Source: Candidatus Haliotispira prima (GTDB lineage Bacteria > Spirochaetota > Spirochaetia > SP-2023). From it: DNA of 64,000 bases. The stretch is taken from positions 1,798,001 to 1,862,000 of the forward strand of contig CP123443.1 in assembly GCA_029867005.1 (NCBI GenBank), given 5' to 3'. The stretch's first letter is position 1, and every line of letters starts with the position of its first letter. The notes under the pieces were generated by a model. The model worked only from the letters and a program-made list of their open reading frames with translations. It was not told the DNA's origin and searched no databases. Made by a program: the position numbers and the translations under genes. This document shows, piece by piece, positions 18,728 through 28,401 of the stretch.

Positions 18728-20140
18728 ATGGAAACCATAATCTCTCAAAGTACTGTTCCAACAACGTCTTTGAATCGAGGCAGGAAGTCCCGGCGTGGCC
18801 TTCTCTTTACAGCATTGCTCTTACTGCTGCCAAACCTTACCTTGGCAGCGTTGGCAGCACAGGAGGGAGAGGCCGGGGAAGGAGCCCTCGTATTGGGACT
18901 CTCCCAAGCCAATGTACTTTGGCTGTTTCTCGGCGGCATCTTGGTATTCTTTATGCAAGCAGGCTTTGCATCCTTGGAAATGGGTCTTGTACGCGCCAAA
19001 AATGCCGCGAACATCATGATGAAAAACTTGACCGACTGCTGTGTTGGTGTTCTTTCTTACTGGTTAATCGGTTGGGCACTGATGTTCTATTTGGGCAAAA
19101 CCGAATTTGGCACCAACGTCGCGATGGGTTGGTTTTCGGGAAGCTCTGTCAGCAGCGAGAGCTTTACCACCTTATTTTTCCAGGCCGCTTTTGCCGCAAC
19201 GGCTTCGACCATTGTCTCGGGTGCCATCGCAGAACGCGCAAAATTTAATGCCTATGTCGCCTTTGCTATTATGCTCAGCGGATTGATTTACCCCTACCTC
19301 GGTTCCTGGACTTGGGGTGGAGGCTGGTTGGCCGAAATGGGCTTCCACGACTTTGCCGGTTCCACCGTTGTTCATGGCGTTGGTGGCTGGGCAGCCTTGG
19401 TTGGGGCAGCCATGCTGGGTGCTCGCCAAGGAAAATACGTGCGGGACGAAAACGGAAAAATACTGACCATACGTGCCATTCCCGGCCATAGTATGCCTTT
19501 GGCCACACTCGGTACTTTCTTTCTGTTCTTCGGTTGGTTCGGCTTTAACGCGGTCAGTACTTTGGATGCCTCCAGTGACCTGATTGGCTTAATCGTATTG
19601 AATACCGCAATTGCGGCCTGTACCGGCACCATCGGTGCCATGCTTATCTCCCGATGGACTCACGGCAAACCTGATGCCAGTATGTCTCTCAACGGTATGC
19701 TTGCCGGCTTGGTTGGCATCACAGCAGGTTGCGATATCGTGGATCCGGGCGCGGCCCTCATCATCGGCTTTGTCTCCGGTGTTATAGTCGTTCTGTCCAT
19801 TGAATTTATCGACAAGAAACTGTGCATCGATGATCCGGTTGGGGCCATTTCTGTACACGGCATCTGCGGTGCTTTCGGGACTCTGGCCGTTGGTTTCTTC
19901 GCCAACGATGCCCAATTACAAGGCTTGTTTTTTGGTGGCGGGGGATCTTTGCTCGGCGTTCAATTGATTGGTGTCGGAGCCATTATGATCGCTACCATCA
20001 TTCTTTCTTTCATTATGTTCTCGCTGATTAAGCTCTGTATCGGCCTCCGGGTTTCCGACTTCGAAGAGCGCAAAGGCCTGGACATCACTGAACACGGTAC
20101 GGAGTCCTATTATGGTTTCCAAATATTCAGCAACTTGTAA
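18728..20140 (+). CDS. amtB: Ammonium transporter
   Basis: A 470-aa Amt/Rh-family channel that imports ammonium across the inner membrane. An N-terminal signal-like segment is followed by the usual eleven transmembrane helices. Family blocks include GFASLEMGLVRAKNAANIMM, the FAGSTVVHGVGGWAALVGA signature with the pore histidine, and DDPVGAISVHGICGAFGTLA with the second histidine. The Shine-Dalgarno AAGGAG is 5 nt before ATG. The PII gene glnK follows after 32 bp, the standard pairing in which GlnK plugs the channel when nitrogen is sufficient. Confidence 0.96.
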   Translation: METIISQSTVPTTSLNRGRKSRRGLLFTALLLLLPNLTLAALAAQEGEAGEGALVLGLSQANVLWLFLGGILVFFMQAGFASLEMGLVRAKNAANIMMKNLTDCCVGVLSYWLIGWALMFYLGKTEFGTNVAMGWFSGSSVSSESFTTLFFQAAFAATASTIVSGAIAERAKFNAYVAFAIMLSGLIYPYLGSWTWGGGWLAEMGFHDFAGSTVVHGVGGWAALVGAAMLGARQGKYVRDENGKILTIRAIPGHSMPLATLGTFFLFFGWFGFNAVSTLDASSDLIGLIVLNTAIAACTGTIGAMLISRWTHGKPDASMSLNGMLAGLVGITAGCDIVDPGAALIIGFVSGVIVVLSIEFIDKKLCIDDPVGAISVHGICGAFGTLAVGFFANDAQLQGLFFGGGGSLLGVQLIGVGAIMIATIILSFIMFSLIKLCIGLRVSDFEERKGLDITEHGTESYYGFQIFSNL

Positions 20141-20172
20141 CACAATCTTATTGCTTATTGGAGAATCTACTT

Positions 20173-20514
20173 ATGAAACTGATTGTTGCTTATATCCAGC
20201 CTGAGGCCATGAACAAGGTCAAACAGGAGTTATACGCCCGCAAAATCTACAAAATTTCGGTCAGCACCGTGATGGGTTGCGGCCAACAGCAGGGCTATAC
20301 CGAAAGTTATCGCGGCATCAACAACGAGGTCAACTTACTAAAAAAACTGCGCATCGAGATTGCGGTCAATGAGCCCTTTGCCCGGGAGACCATTGATGCG
20401 ATTATTGCCGGAGCCCGCACGGGCGAGATCGGCGATGGCAAGATTTTTGTGCTGCCGGTTGAAGAGTGCATCCGCATCCGCAACGGGGACATCGGAGAAT
20501 ACGCCATTGGATGA
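20173..20514 (+). CDS. glnK: PII nitrogen regulatory protein (GlnK-like) with altered T-loop
   Basis: A 113-aa PII signal protein that should bind ATP/ADP and 2-oxoglutarate and control AmtB. I start at the ATG giving MKLIVAYIQPEAM, the family N-terminus. The T-loop reads GCGQQQGYTESYRGINN and the B-loop/C-loop RTGEIGDGKIFVLPVEE and IRIRNGD are intact. The uridylylated tyrosine of E. coli GlnB/GlnK (Tyr51, in YRGAEY) is Asn here, so classical GlnD uridylylation at that site is not possible. A strong terminator follows. Confidence 0.92.
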   Translation: MKLIVAYIQPEAMNKVKQELYARKIYKISVSTVMGCGQQQGYTESYRGINNEVNLLKKLRIEIAVNEPFARETIDAIIAGARTGEIGDGKIFVLPVEECIRIRNGDIGEYAIG

Positions 20515-20578
20515 CAAACGGATGACAGATATCTGCCGGAAGGATGAAAAGAAAGGATCAAAACAAACCGGCGGCCCG

Positions 20579-20626
20579 GCCGGACACCCCGCTCGTACAA
20601 ATTAGGAATGGGGTGTCCGGCTTTTT
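20579..20626 (+). terminator. Rho-independent terminator after glnK
   Basis: A perfect 12-bp stem, GCCGGACACCCC at 20579-20590 and GGGGTGTCCGGC at 20610-20621, followed by TTTTT. It separates amtB-glnK from the convergent glycosyltransferase gene, whose 3' end overlaps the right arm. Confidence 0.9.
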
Positions 20627-22653
20627 CCATCCCGGTTTTCTGCTTCCGGCCCGGCTTCGCTCACTTCACTTACTTTCGGGCCGATATTATCCCACAGAAT
20701 CGCATAGTTGTACTCCAGCTTGCTGAAGGCCCTCAATACATTGTAACCGATCTCTTCCGCCTGCCTGTATCCTTGACTGTATTCCTGACCAGATCCAAGC
20801 ACAGGCCCGGCCTCTGTAAAAACGGCGGCACAGGCCCGCCGCAAAATGCCTGCCAAGTGCTGCGGCGCAAATTCTGCGGTGATCTGCTCACGACTTTGCC
20901 GCCTGGCCTCGGCCAGGCGGACGGACGGCACCGATCCGGTGTCTGCCATCAGATTTCCGAGTTGTTCCAGCAATTCCCGATTGGCTGCCCGACAGGCCGC
21001 GAGCAGCCCGGCTCCGCCGCTCCTGTCACTACCCTGTTCCCGATATTCTCGAGATTCCCGGTGCAGGTGCCGAAGAATGCCACATTGCTGCTTCACCGTA
21101 AAAAAGGCGAAGTCCAGGCTGTCCGGCGGCTCCGGCGGCATATGCCACTGCAATTCTTCTTCTATCCCGGAGCGGAGCGCGTCCGGCACACGGGCGACAT
21201 ACTCCTGATATTTCGCCCTCAGTTCCCGATACATTAAAGTCAGGTTCACATCACGGTCACCATTTTCGCCGTTATTGTCACTGTTATTGCCCTGATTGTC
21301 CCAGTGCGAGCCATAGCGCAGCGGAATTTTCAGCTCGCGGTAGAACAGGGCCAACTCCGGCCGAAAGCAGTGCTCAAAGCCTTGCAGCACGTCCAGTTTC
21401 CGGGCGACCAAGGTCTTGCCCCGATACATCGGGTTAAAATACGTAAAGCCAAAACCTTCCATTACGGAACCGGAACCAATCAGGCTGGCCGCACGACACA
21501 GCATCTCGAACGACCAATTCTGCTCTTCCAAATGCAGACCGACATCGCACAGACCCTGTATGACACCTTCTCGGTATAGTTGCCTCACCAGTTCCGAATA
21601 GGGCCTTTCCGCCTCAGAACGCCCCGGAAGGGTGCAAACCAGATTCCACGGCCCTCCCGCCAACACATTTAACAGCTGCAACTCCAACACGTTCTTACGC
21701 CGAATACAGCGCACCGGATACAGTGCCAAGGCCCTCTCCGGGTGAGTCAAACCAAAGGTTTTGGCGAAAAGCGTGCGCAATTCAGCTTCTGTTTCTGCCC
21801 CGGAAACCGCCATTGAGGCAGGTGAAGCAGGTGAGGCAGGCTCCGTCCCCGAAGGAAAAGACGACCCAGACGACGGAGACGGCAGATCCGGAAATTCCAG
21901 GGGATTGGGCAGAAAGAACAGCCTCTCTTCGGGCAAACCGGCTTCTTGCAAAATCTTGTAATCCCGCTTGTTTATAGTCGCGTAGCAGACATTCCGGGCC
22001 GCAGGGTAGAGTCCGGCGGGCCGGCAAGCGTCCCCTGCCAGCCATTCCCGGGACTGCAACAACTCACTGTAGCGGGCAAAACGTCCGCACTCGGGGAAGT
22101 CGTGAATGTGAAGCAAAAACTTAACGGATCCTGCACGCAGAATCAGATTGGGTGCAAAGCGGGCCGAAAACCGGCCCTCGATAATTTGCAACAGGGCCTT
22201 CGTATAAGCGATGTTTTTGCCTAAGTGGTAATTGTGCACCCACCACAGGCTGTCCGAACCATCAGCGGTGTACTGTGACAGTAAGTGTTCTGCCAGGCTA
22301 TCTACGCAGCCTTGCCAGTATACCGCCTTCTGCTCTGCCGAAAGCCCTCGGAAAGCTTCGCCTTGGGGCAAACCTTTGTAGCCCAACTCACTATCGACCA
22401 AAAATTCTACGGAAACGAGACGCTGCTGCATACCGAGGGGTAAAGTCTGCGCAAAATCGTCCCACTGCTGCCTCAGTGGGGCCACATTTTCCGGGTCCCC
22501 GCAGCAGATACGCAATGAAATTTCCCGGTCCCGGTATTGAGGAAGTATGCTGTCCGAACAGCCGGCAAATATGCGCAACCAACCCATGATCACATCAGTC
22601 ACACCACCCGGCAAAAGGTGATAGTGAAAAATGCAAAGCTGTAATTGAGCCAT
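20602..22653 (-). CDS. GT-B fold glycosyltransferase-like protein, 683 aa
   Basis: Probably transfers a sugar from a nucleotide donor to an unknown acceptor. The N-terminus has the GT4-style loop HYHLLPGGVTDVI, then HNYHLGKN and FLLHIHDFPE. The C-terminal half has YPVRCIRRKNVLELQLLN and the donor-site motif GSGSVMEGFGFTYFNPMYRGK (E-x7-E region of GT4 enzymes, degenerate). A Pro/Ser-rich insert lies near residue 265, and about 250 extra C-terminal residues, with an Asn/Gly-rich tract near residue 455, match nothing I know. It lies 15 bp downstream of a TPR protein gene, so the two are probably co-transcribed. Confidence 0.7.
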   Translation of the reverse strand: MAQLQLCIFHYHLLPGGVTDVIMGWLRIFAGCSDSILPQYRDREISLRICCGDPENVAPLRQQWDDFAQTLPLGMQQRLVSVEFLVDSELGYKGLPQGEAFRGLSAEQKAVYWQGCVDSLAEHLLSQYTADGSDSLWWVHNYHLGKNIAYTKALLQIIEGRFSARFAPNLILRAGSVKFLLHIHDFPECGRFARYSELLQSREWLAGDACRPAGLYPAARNVCYATINKRDYKILQEAGLPEERLFFLPNPLEFPDLPSPSSGSSFPSGTEPASPASPASMAVSGAETEAELRTLFAKTFGLTHPERALALYPVRCIRRKNVLELQLLNVLAGGPWNLVCTLPGRSEAERPYSELVRQLYREGVIQGLCDVGLHLEEQNWSFEMLCRAASLIGSGSVMEGFGFTYFNPMYRGKTLVARKLDVLQGFEHCFRPELALFYRELKIPLRYGSHWDNQGNNSDNNGENGDRDVNLTLMYRELRAKYQEYVARVPDALRSGIEEELQWHMPPEPPDSLDFAFFTVKQQCGILRHLHRESREYREQGSDRSGGAGLLAACRAANRELLEQLGNLMADTGSVPSVRLAEARRQSREQITAEFAPQHLAGILRRACAAVFTEAGPVLGSGQEYSQGYRQAEEIGYNVLRAFSKLEYNYAILWDNIGPKVSEVSEAGPEAENRDGKSRTPHS

Positions 22654-22668
22654 AAAAGCTTTACAGAA

Positions 22669-24093
22669 TCAGTAGATTCTGATCCGCTCCCCCGTCAGCG
22701 TCAAAGCGTGAAACTCATTGATCTGCGGCTGATAGATAAAAAAGAGACTGCGGAAAGATGCCCAGTCAAAGGGCAGACCCTTCAGCTTTTCCGGGTTGGA
22801 AGCAAAGGTTTCCAAAACCAAGACATTGCCCCGTATAACAAAGAAACCCCGCATTTCAAACAGCTTGCCCCCCGCATGAAAACGCCAAGTGTAACGATAG
22901 CCGTTAAAAGAAATGCCGTCTTTGGTTCCGGTCCCGGGCACGCTCCGGGTGGGGACGGCCTGTTGGCTGATCAAGTTCAGGGTCAGCTTGGAATCTTCGT
23001 ATTGCCGCTTTAGCGACTGCGGCACAAAGAGGAAAAACCCGTCACTTTCCTCTTCGTCAAAACCGGGAAAATTCTGAGGTACAAGGTCGTCATTATCAAA
23101 CGGGTTTTGCGAGCCATCATCATCGGCAAAAGGATCAAAGCTGTTAGAAAAGTCATTTGAAGGTTTTCCCGGTACCTTAGAATCAGACCCTTTGGTCGGG
23201 TCTCCGTCATTGCCAAACAGAGTCTCTTCGTCAAGCCCTTGGCCAAACAGATCATCGCCACCACCAAACGGATCATCATAAGGGGTCACGGTAATTGAGT
23301 CCTCACGTTCTTCCGGAGGTACGGTATAGCCAATGTCCGGCTCTGCCTCTTGTTTCGTTTCCGTGGTGTCCGGGGTATCCGTTATGTCCTTCGTTTTTGA
23401 CGTGTTCGTCGTTTTTATGGTTTTCCAAGACGAAGATGAGACCGAAGGTTTTACCCGTCCATCCGGAACAGACCGAATTTCAAAATTGGGATCGGAATTT
23501 CCGGGCCGGCTGGTACTTTCCCGCTTCAGTTTCCTACTGTAACCGCTCGCTCTTGGTGTCAGGGGCACGACATCAGCCCGACTGTATGCCGAGGTTTCAA
23601 TATCCCAAGCCCGGTTTTGGCGCAACTCGCCATAAATCTCCTGACTCTCATAATTGAGAATCACATTATTGAGCAAAATAAACAGCTCCGGTTCATGGCT
23701 GCGGAACCAAGCCAAATCAGGGTCCCTCTGCATTTTTGCCATGTGTACCGAACGCATTTCACCACTTTCCTGCAACAGAACTTCCAACAAAAGTCGATAG
23801 ATCCGATACGAGTCTTCCGGCCGTCCGCGCAGACTCAGAACGCAAGCTGTATTATAAATGGGGTACGTATAATAGGGGTCTAACTTCATGGACCGGGCAA
23901 AATGCCGCAGGGCCTGCGACCAGTTTTCCTTCCGATAGGCACTATAGCCCTCTCGGTTCAAATTGCGTGAGCGTTGATGATTCAGCAAGGTCTGATTCTC
24001 TGCCACAATGCCGGTATTAAAAAGGACCGGCTGAAGACAAAGAAAAAAGAAAAAAACAATATACCGGCGTACGGATCGTTGTTTTGTCTGCAT
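22669..24093 (-). CDS. Exported TPR-containing hypothetical protein
   Basis: About 474 aa from ATG 24093, chosen because it places a signal peptide (RRYIVFFFFLCLQPVLF) at the N-terminus; the frame runs open to 24171. Residues about 45-110 form TPR-like helices (GYSAYRKENWSQALRHFARS). The middle is a long Thr/Asp/Lys-rich low-complexity linker with acidic FDPFADDDGSQNPFDNDD-like repeats. The last 130 residues form a separate beta-rich domain. The function is unknown. The glycosyltransferase gene follows on the same strand. Confidence 0.6.
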   Translation of the reverse strand: MQTKQRSVRRYIVFFFFLCLQPVLFNTGIVAENQTLLNHQRSRNLNREGYSAYRKENWSQALRHFARSMKLDPYYTYPIYNTACVLSLRGRPEDSYRIYRLLLEVLLQESGEMRSVHMAKMQRDPDLAWFRSHEPELFILLNNVILNYESQEIYGELRQNRAWDIETSAYSRADVVPLTPRASGYSRKLKRESTSRPGNSDPNFEIRSVPDGRVKPSVSSSSWKTIKTTNTSKTKDITDTPDTTETKQEAEPDIGYTVPPEEREDSITVTPYDDPFGGGDDLFGQGLDEETLFGNDGDPTKGSDSKVPGKPSNDFSNSFDPFADDDGSQNPFDNDDLVPQNFPGFDEEESDGFFLFVPQSLKRQYEDSKLTLNLISQQAVPTRSVPGTGTKDGISFNGYRYTWRFHAGGKLFEMRGFFVIRGNVLVLETFASNPEKLKGLPFDWASFRSLFFIYQPQINEFHALTLTGERIRIY

Positions 24094-24354
24094 GAAAACC
24101 CCTATCGCCTGTATCTTTTTATACCCTTTCCTCGGTAACCTTAGCAGGCATTCCCCAAACCTATGCACCATTCAGAAGATCACAAGCCTACCCGGATGAC
24201 GGAGAAACTTCTAGTATCTTTTTATGTTCTTGTCAAAAAACAGAATTTGTCTGCCATCCCCGGCTATTTTTCCGTCCCGGGCCAGACAGACTCCGATAGT
24301 TTTATTATACTGCCGGTTCTTCCCTGTTCGTATAGAATTTTTATTGCACAGTAT

Positions 24355-24380
24355 TTGACATTTGAACTTGACATTTGAAC
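24355..24380 (+). promoter_or_regulatory. Tandem 13-bp repeat carrying two TTGACA boxes
   Basis: TTGACATTTGAAC occurs twice head to tail about 55 bp upstream of the phosphonate fusion gene. TTGACA is the sigma70 -35 consensus, but no good -10 box lies 16-18 bp downstream of either copy, so promoter function is only a suggestion. Confidence 0.35.
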
Positions 24381-24432
24381 CTGGTCTGCTCCGGGTTTTG
24401 GAAATCACACGAGAGGAACGGTCAGACAGCTT

Positions 24433-27168
24433 ATGAGCACACAACTTTCCCCACAGGATTACTACCATTTTTTGCGCACACAGGGCTGCAACTTCTTTGC
24501 CGGGGTGCCCGATTCTCTGTTGAAAGACTTTTGTGCCTGCGTCAAAGACCGGTCTTCGCCGGAAAACTTCCGAATTACCGCCAATGAAGGGGCCGCTGTG
24601 GGCATGGCCATCGGCCAATATTTGGTCCAAAGTGCGGGCAATGATTCGGACGACAAAAAAAAGATCCCGGTAGTCTATTTGCAAAATTCCGGTCTGGGCA
24701 ACACCCTCAACCCTTTGGTTTCCATGGCGGACCCCTTAGTCTACGGTATTCCCATGCTGCTGATCATCGGCTGGCGCGGCGAGTTGGGCCGAAACAAAGA
24801 GGAGAGCGGAGAACAGCTCCGGGACGAGCCGCAACATCGAAAGCAGGGACGCGTAACTTTAAGCTGGTTGCAGGCTTCCGACATCCCCTACGAAATACTG
24901 CCATGTGAGAAAGAGGCCGCTGAACAGGCAACTATGCGCCTGATCCGGCTGGCCAAGGATGAACAGCGGCCGGTTGCCCTCGTGGTCCGCAAGGACACTT
25001 TTGCCGGTTATACGGCGGCTGCCCCTCCGAGCGAAACCACAGCAAAGAAAATCTTGATTCCGGACCTAAAGCGCGAAGAGGCTATCGGTCTGATACTGGA
25101 GAAGCTGCCCAGAGGCCCGGTGGTTTCCACCACCGGCATGATCTCGCGGGAGCTGTTTGAGCAACGCGAAAAACGGAAAGAAACCCACGACAAAGATTTT
25201 CTGGTGATCGGGGCCATGGGTCACTCCGCTGCTATTGCCCAAGGCTTGGCTATGACCCTGCAAAAAAAGAATGCGCACAGCCCTGTCTATTGCTTCGATG
25301 GCGACGGTTCCGTGTTGATGCATATGGGCAGCCTGGCCGTGGGCGGATTGAACGATTCTCCCCTGCATAATTTTAAGCACATCGTGCTGAATAACGGAGC
25401 CCACGACTCCGTGGGAGGCCAACCCACTGTGGCTTTGAAACTGGATATGGTGGCGATGGCCAAGTCCTGTGGCTACCGTTGGGCCGCCAGTTGCAACAAT
25501 TTTACCCAGCTGGAGCGTTTGCTGCCCCGACTGAGCCGCACTGAAGGTCCGGCTCTGCTGGAAGTGCGGGTGAGAAAAGGTGCCCGCCGAAATCTGGGCC
25601 GGCCGACTCTGAACCCGAGACAGATCAAAGCCCAACATCAGAAATATCTTGCGGGCCTCCAAGGCTTCTTTCCCCAAAAAAGCTCTGCGGACTCCGAAGA
25701 TAATCCGGAGCATCCAGAAACATTGGCGGGAGAAGAGTCCATCCGGGAAAAACGTCTGTTGGTCGACATGTCGGCCACAATCCTGCATCACGGTCACATT
25801 CGCCTGTTGAAAAAGGCCCGTGAAGCTGGCAATAAGCGTGGTGCCATTGTGGTGGTAGGCCTGACCGGTGACGAAGCCGTGCTGCGGACCAAAGGCTATC
25901 TTCCGGAACTGAACTTTGATGAGCGCAAGGAAATTCTGCTGGCCTGTCACTATGTGGACAAAGTGGAAGAAACGCCTTGGACGATCACCGAAGAGATACT
26001 GGACCGATTAGGCGTGGACTACCTGTTCCACGGTGAAGACAACAGCAACTCGGTCAGCAAGGACAGGCTGATTACGGTGCCTCGCACCCAGGGAGTTTCC
26101 AGCAGCGATCTGCGGCAACGGTCAGTGGGCGTAGTGCAGAGCCACATCAATCGCCGCAAGATTATGCTGACCCCCGGGCCCGGTTCTGTTTCTTTGGAGA
26201 ATGCGTTTGCCGTCCAACCCCTTTTTGGGCGCGGGGATACCGATTTTGAGGCCATAGAAGAACGGGTTTCCTCTCGGTTGCAGCGGCTGACCGGCCTGCC
26301 CTGCATGGCCAGGCTCCAAGGCTCTGCCTCCCTGGCTCTGGAGATTGCGGCCCGCAGCTTTGTTTTCGGACGTGTGCTGATCGTCAATACCGGCTACTAT
26401 TGTGAGCGTCTGATTGGCTACTGCCAAACTTTAGAGCAACTGGGCCGGGTCAGCCGGATCGATATCATTGAGGTCGATGCTTTCTTAGAGCAGGAACCGG
26501 AACAGTTAGCCGTGGCGGACAGTTACGACTGGTTGGTCAGTGTTTATTCGGAAACTTCCTCAGCTCTGCTCAACGATGTGCCCAAACTGGCCCGGCTGAA
26601 ACAGCAGATCGGTGCCAAACTGTTCCTTGATGCCACGGCCTCTATCGGCCTGGAGGAACAGCACCACTTGGCGGACCTGATCGCCTTCAGTTCCTGCAAG
26701 GGCCTGGCCGCGATGACCGGAGCGGCCTTTATTTGTTATCAGGACGACTTGGAGGAACAGCCGGAGTCATCCTTCTATTTGAATGTGCGGACGCATCTGG
26801 AAAAGAAGATGACCGGCCCTTACCACCAAATGGCGGCCCTCGACCGCTTGCTGCCAATGCAGGACGAAATCCGGGCCCGGGTGCATCGCAGTAAAAAAGC
26901 CTTTATGGCCAAGTTTATCACCCGGGTGGTCCTGCCGGCCGAACGCCAGCCCCTGATTGGCACCCGGATACAGGGCCTGCTGGAACCGAGCGGGGAGTCC
27001 GCATTGTACGATGTCGCTCTGCCGATTGCCGGAACCGAGCCGGAAATTGTCTTCTACCAGCCGCGCAGCATAGAGCCTGGCTATTCCGTCGTCTGCCACT
27101 TTGGCGAACTGCACCTAAGCTCTGACCAGCTTTCCGGAATCCCCCGATTTCTGCAATTGTCTTCGTAG
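24433..27168 (+). CDS. Trifunctional phosphonate enzyme: phosphonopyruvate decarboxylase / CMP-AEP cytidylyltransferase / AEP transaminase
   Basis: A 911-aa fusion for 2-aminoethylphosphonate (AEP) synthesis and activation. Residues 1-400 are a thiamine-diphosphate phosphonopyruvate decarboxylase (AepY type): VPDSLLKDF and ANEGAAVGMAIG at the start, and the cofactor motif GDG at 290-292 with NNGAHDSVGGQ. Residues about 437-570 are a cytidylyltransferase with HHGH at 452-455 (HxGH) and RTQGVSSSDLRQR. Residues about 577-905 are a PLP-dependent AEP transaminase with TPGPGSVSL and Lys756 in FSSCKGLAAMTGA. The last two domains match the layout of Treponema denticola PntC, which activates AEP as CMP-AEP for headgroup transfer. 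PEP mutase is not in the window. Confidence 0.85.
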   Translation: MSTQLSPQDYYHFLRTQGCNFFAGVPDSLLKDFCACVKDRSSPENFRITANEGAAVGMAIGQYLVQSAGNDSDDKKKIPVVYLQNSGLGNTLNPLVSMADPLVYGIPMLLIIGWRGELGRNKEESGEQLRDEPQHRKQGRVTLSWLQASDIPYEILPCEKEAAEQATMRLIRLAKDEQRPVALVVRKDTFAGYTAAAPPSETTAKKILIPDLKREEAIGLILEKLPRGPVVSTTGMISRELFEQREKRKETHDKDFLVIGAMGHSAAIAQGLAMTLQKKNAHSPVYCFDGDGSVLMHMGSLAVGGLNDSPLHNFKHIVLNNGAHDSVGGQPTVALKLDMVAMAKSCGYRWAASCNNFTQLERLLPRLSRTEGPALLEVRVRKGARRNLGRPTLNPRQIKAQHQKYLAGLQGFFPQKSSADSEDNPEHPETLAGEESIREKRLLVDMSATILHHGHIRLLKKAREAGNKRGAIVVVGLTGDEAVLRTKGYLPELNFDERKEILLACHYVDKVEETPWTITEEILDRLGVDYLFHGEDNSNSVSKDRLITVPRTQGVSSSDLRQRSVGVVQSHINRRKIMLTPGPGSVSLENAFAVQPLFGRGDTDFEAIEERVSSRLQRLTGLPCMARLQGSASLALEIAARSFVFGRVLIVNTGYYCERLIGYCQTLEQLGRVSRIDIIEVDAFLEQEPEQLAVADSYDWLVSVYSETSSALLNDVPKLARLKQQIGAKLFLDATASIGLEEQHHLADLIAFSSCKGLAAMTGAAFICYQDDLEEQPESSFYLNVRTHLEKKMTGPYHQMAALDRLLPMQDEIRARVHRSKKAFMAKFITRVVLPAERQPLIGTRIQGLLEPSGESALYDVALPIAGTEPEIVFYQPRSIEPGYSVVCHFGELHLSSDQLSGIPRFLQLSS

Positions 27169-27227
27169 CTGCACTCGCAGCGGTATCCGGCAGAATCAAC
27201 AGAAAAAATACTCCGGACAAAAGACCA

Positions 27228-27255
27228 AACGGGCCAAAGGAAAGGCCCGATTTTG
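27228..27255 (+). terminator. Candidate weak terminator between the phosphonate gene and the HAD gene
   Basis: CGGGCC (27230-27235) pairs with GGCCCG (27244-27249) across an A-rich loop, followed by ATTTT. The stem is short but GC-rich. Confidence 0.4.
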
Positions 27256-27310
27256 CAAACCGACCGGATGCTTTTTGGCAGACGGTTCTTCTCAGGAAAG
27301 GAACAAGAAA

Positions 27311-28144
27311 ATGATGAATGTGGATATACGCGCTGTAGCTCTCGATTTGGACGGCACCCTGCTGGGGCCGGACCATAAGGTCAGCCCCTTCACAATTAAA
27401 ATTATCAACCAACTGGCAGACAGCGGCATTGCTTGTATTATTGCCACGGGACGCAGTGTCGGCGTGTTGAGAACCGGGGGCGATTTCCCTTCCCACATGT
27501 ATGCGGTCTGTCTCAACGGGGCTCAACTGGCCCACCTGAGCGAGGAGCAACCTCTGGAAGAGACCTTCCTGCCGGAGCCTCTCAGCCGCGCGGTGACAGA
27601 GACCTTTGCCGCTCACCGTCACCATCTCCACGCCTATGTGGGGGAAAAATTGTGGTGCGAGAATGCCAATATGGAGTTGCTGGGAAAATACGGGCCTCAG
27701 TTTCAGCGGTTGAAAATTTTTGAATACATCCGCTTTGCAGACAAGCCCCAAGACCGCATCCTCAAATTTGTCTCAGCCGGAAAGGAAGACTTGCTGGACC
27801 CGATCCTGGCAGATTTGCGCAAGCGACTGGAAGAAATAGAACCCGGTTTCAGCAAGAACCTCTACGCCAATTATTCCATGCCCGGCATTCTCGAAATCCA
27901 GGACAGCCGAATGGACAAAGGTGTGGGGCTCGCCCGCATCCTCAAGCGGATGGACTTGGGTCCGGAGCATTTGCTGGCTATCGGAGACGGTAACAATGAT
28001 GTGCCGATGTGGGAACTGGCCAAGATTCCGGTGGTGATGAGCAACTCCTTTGAGGGGCTCAAACAGCGGGGCTACTACTTGGCCCCCGGCAACGGAGAGG
28101 ACGGGGCGGCGCAGTTCCTGCGGGCTTGGTTCCACTTGGCCTGA
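27311..28144 (+). CDS. HAD-superfamily hydrolase, Cof-type phosphatase
   Basis: A 277-aa phosphatase, probably acting on sugar phosphates or similar small metabolites in the cytoplasm. Motif I is ALDLDGTLL with the nucleophile Asp, motif II is IIATGRS, and motifs III/IV are the Lys in MDKGVGLARIL and AIGDGNNDVPMWELA. The type C2 cap domain lies between motifs II and III. I start at ATG 27311, preceded by AGGAAAGGA. Subfamily substrates are not predictable from sequence. Confidence 0.88.
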   Translation: MMNVDIRAVALDLDGTLLGPDHKVSPFTIKIINQLADSGIACIIATGRSVGVLRTGGDFPSHMYAVCLNGAQLAHLSEEQPLEETFLPEPLSRAVTETFAAHRHHLHAYVGEKLWCENANMELLGKYGPQFQRLKIFEYIRFADKPQDRILKFVSAGKEDLLDPILADLRKRLEEIEPGFSKNLYANYSMPGILEIQDSRMDKGVGLARILKRMDLGPEHLLAIGDGNNDVPMWELAKIPVVMSNSFEGLKQRGYYLAPGNGEDGAAQFLRAWFHLA

Positions 28145-28401
28145 CTGTAGCTCGGCTTGCCCTAACTTTGGTTTGGCCTTTTTCGTCTGTGCTCGGCTCG
28201 ATTCACAACGGAAAATATCCGAGGCTCCCAAAACTTTGGCATCTTTAGCAGAACCATAGTCGTCCGGCTACCGGCATCTTGTCATTTTACAAGCATTTCT
28301 GCATACTGGCTCCTCATTTTCCGGGAGCAGAGTTCTCCCAAACAGACAAACCGGACCAAGACCGTCCATTGCAATGACCGCAATGAAGGAGATGCCCCAA
28401 A

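Noticed and set aside
25066..25950. A 294-aa minus-strand frame opposite the phosphonate fusion gene
   Set aside because: Antisense shadow of a well-supported enzyme.
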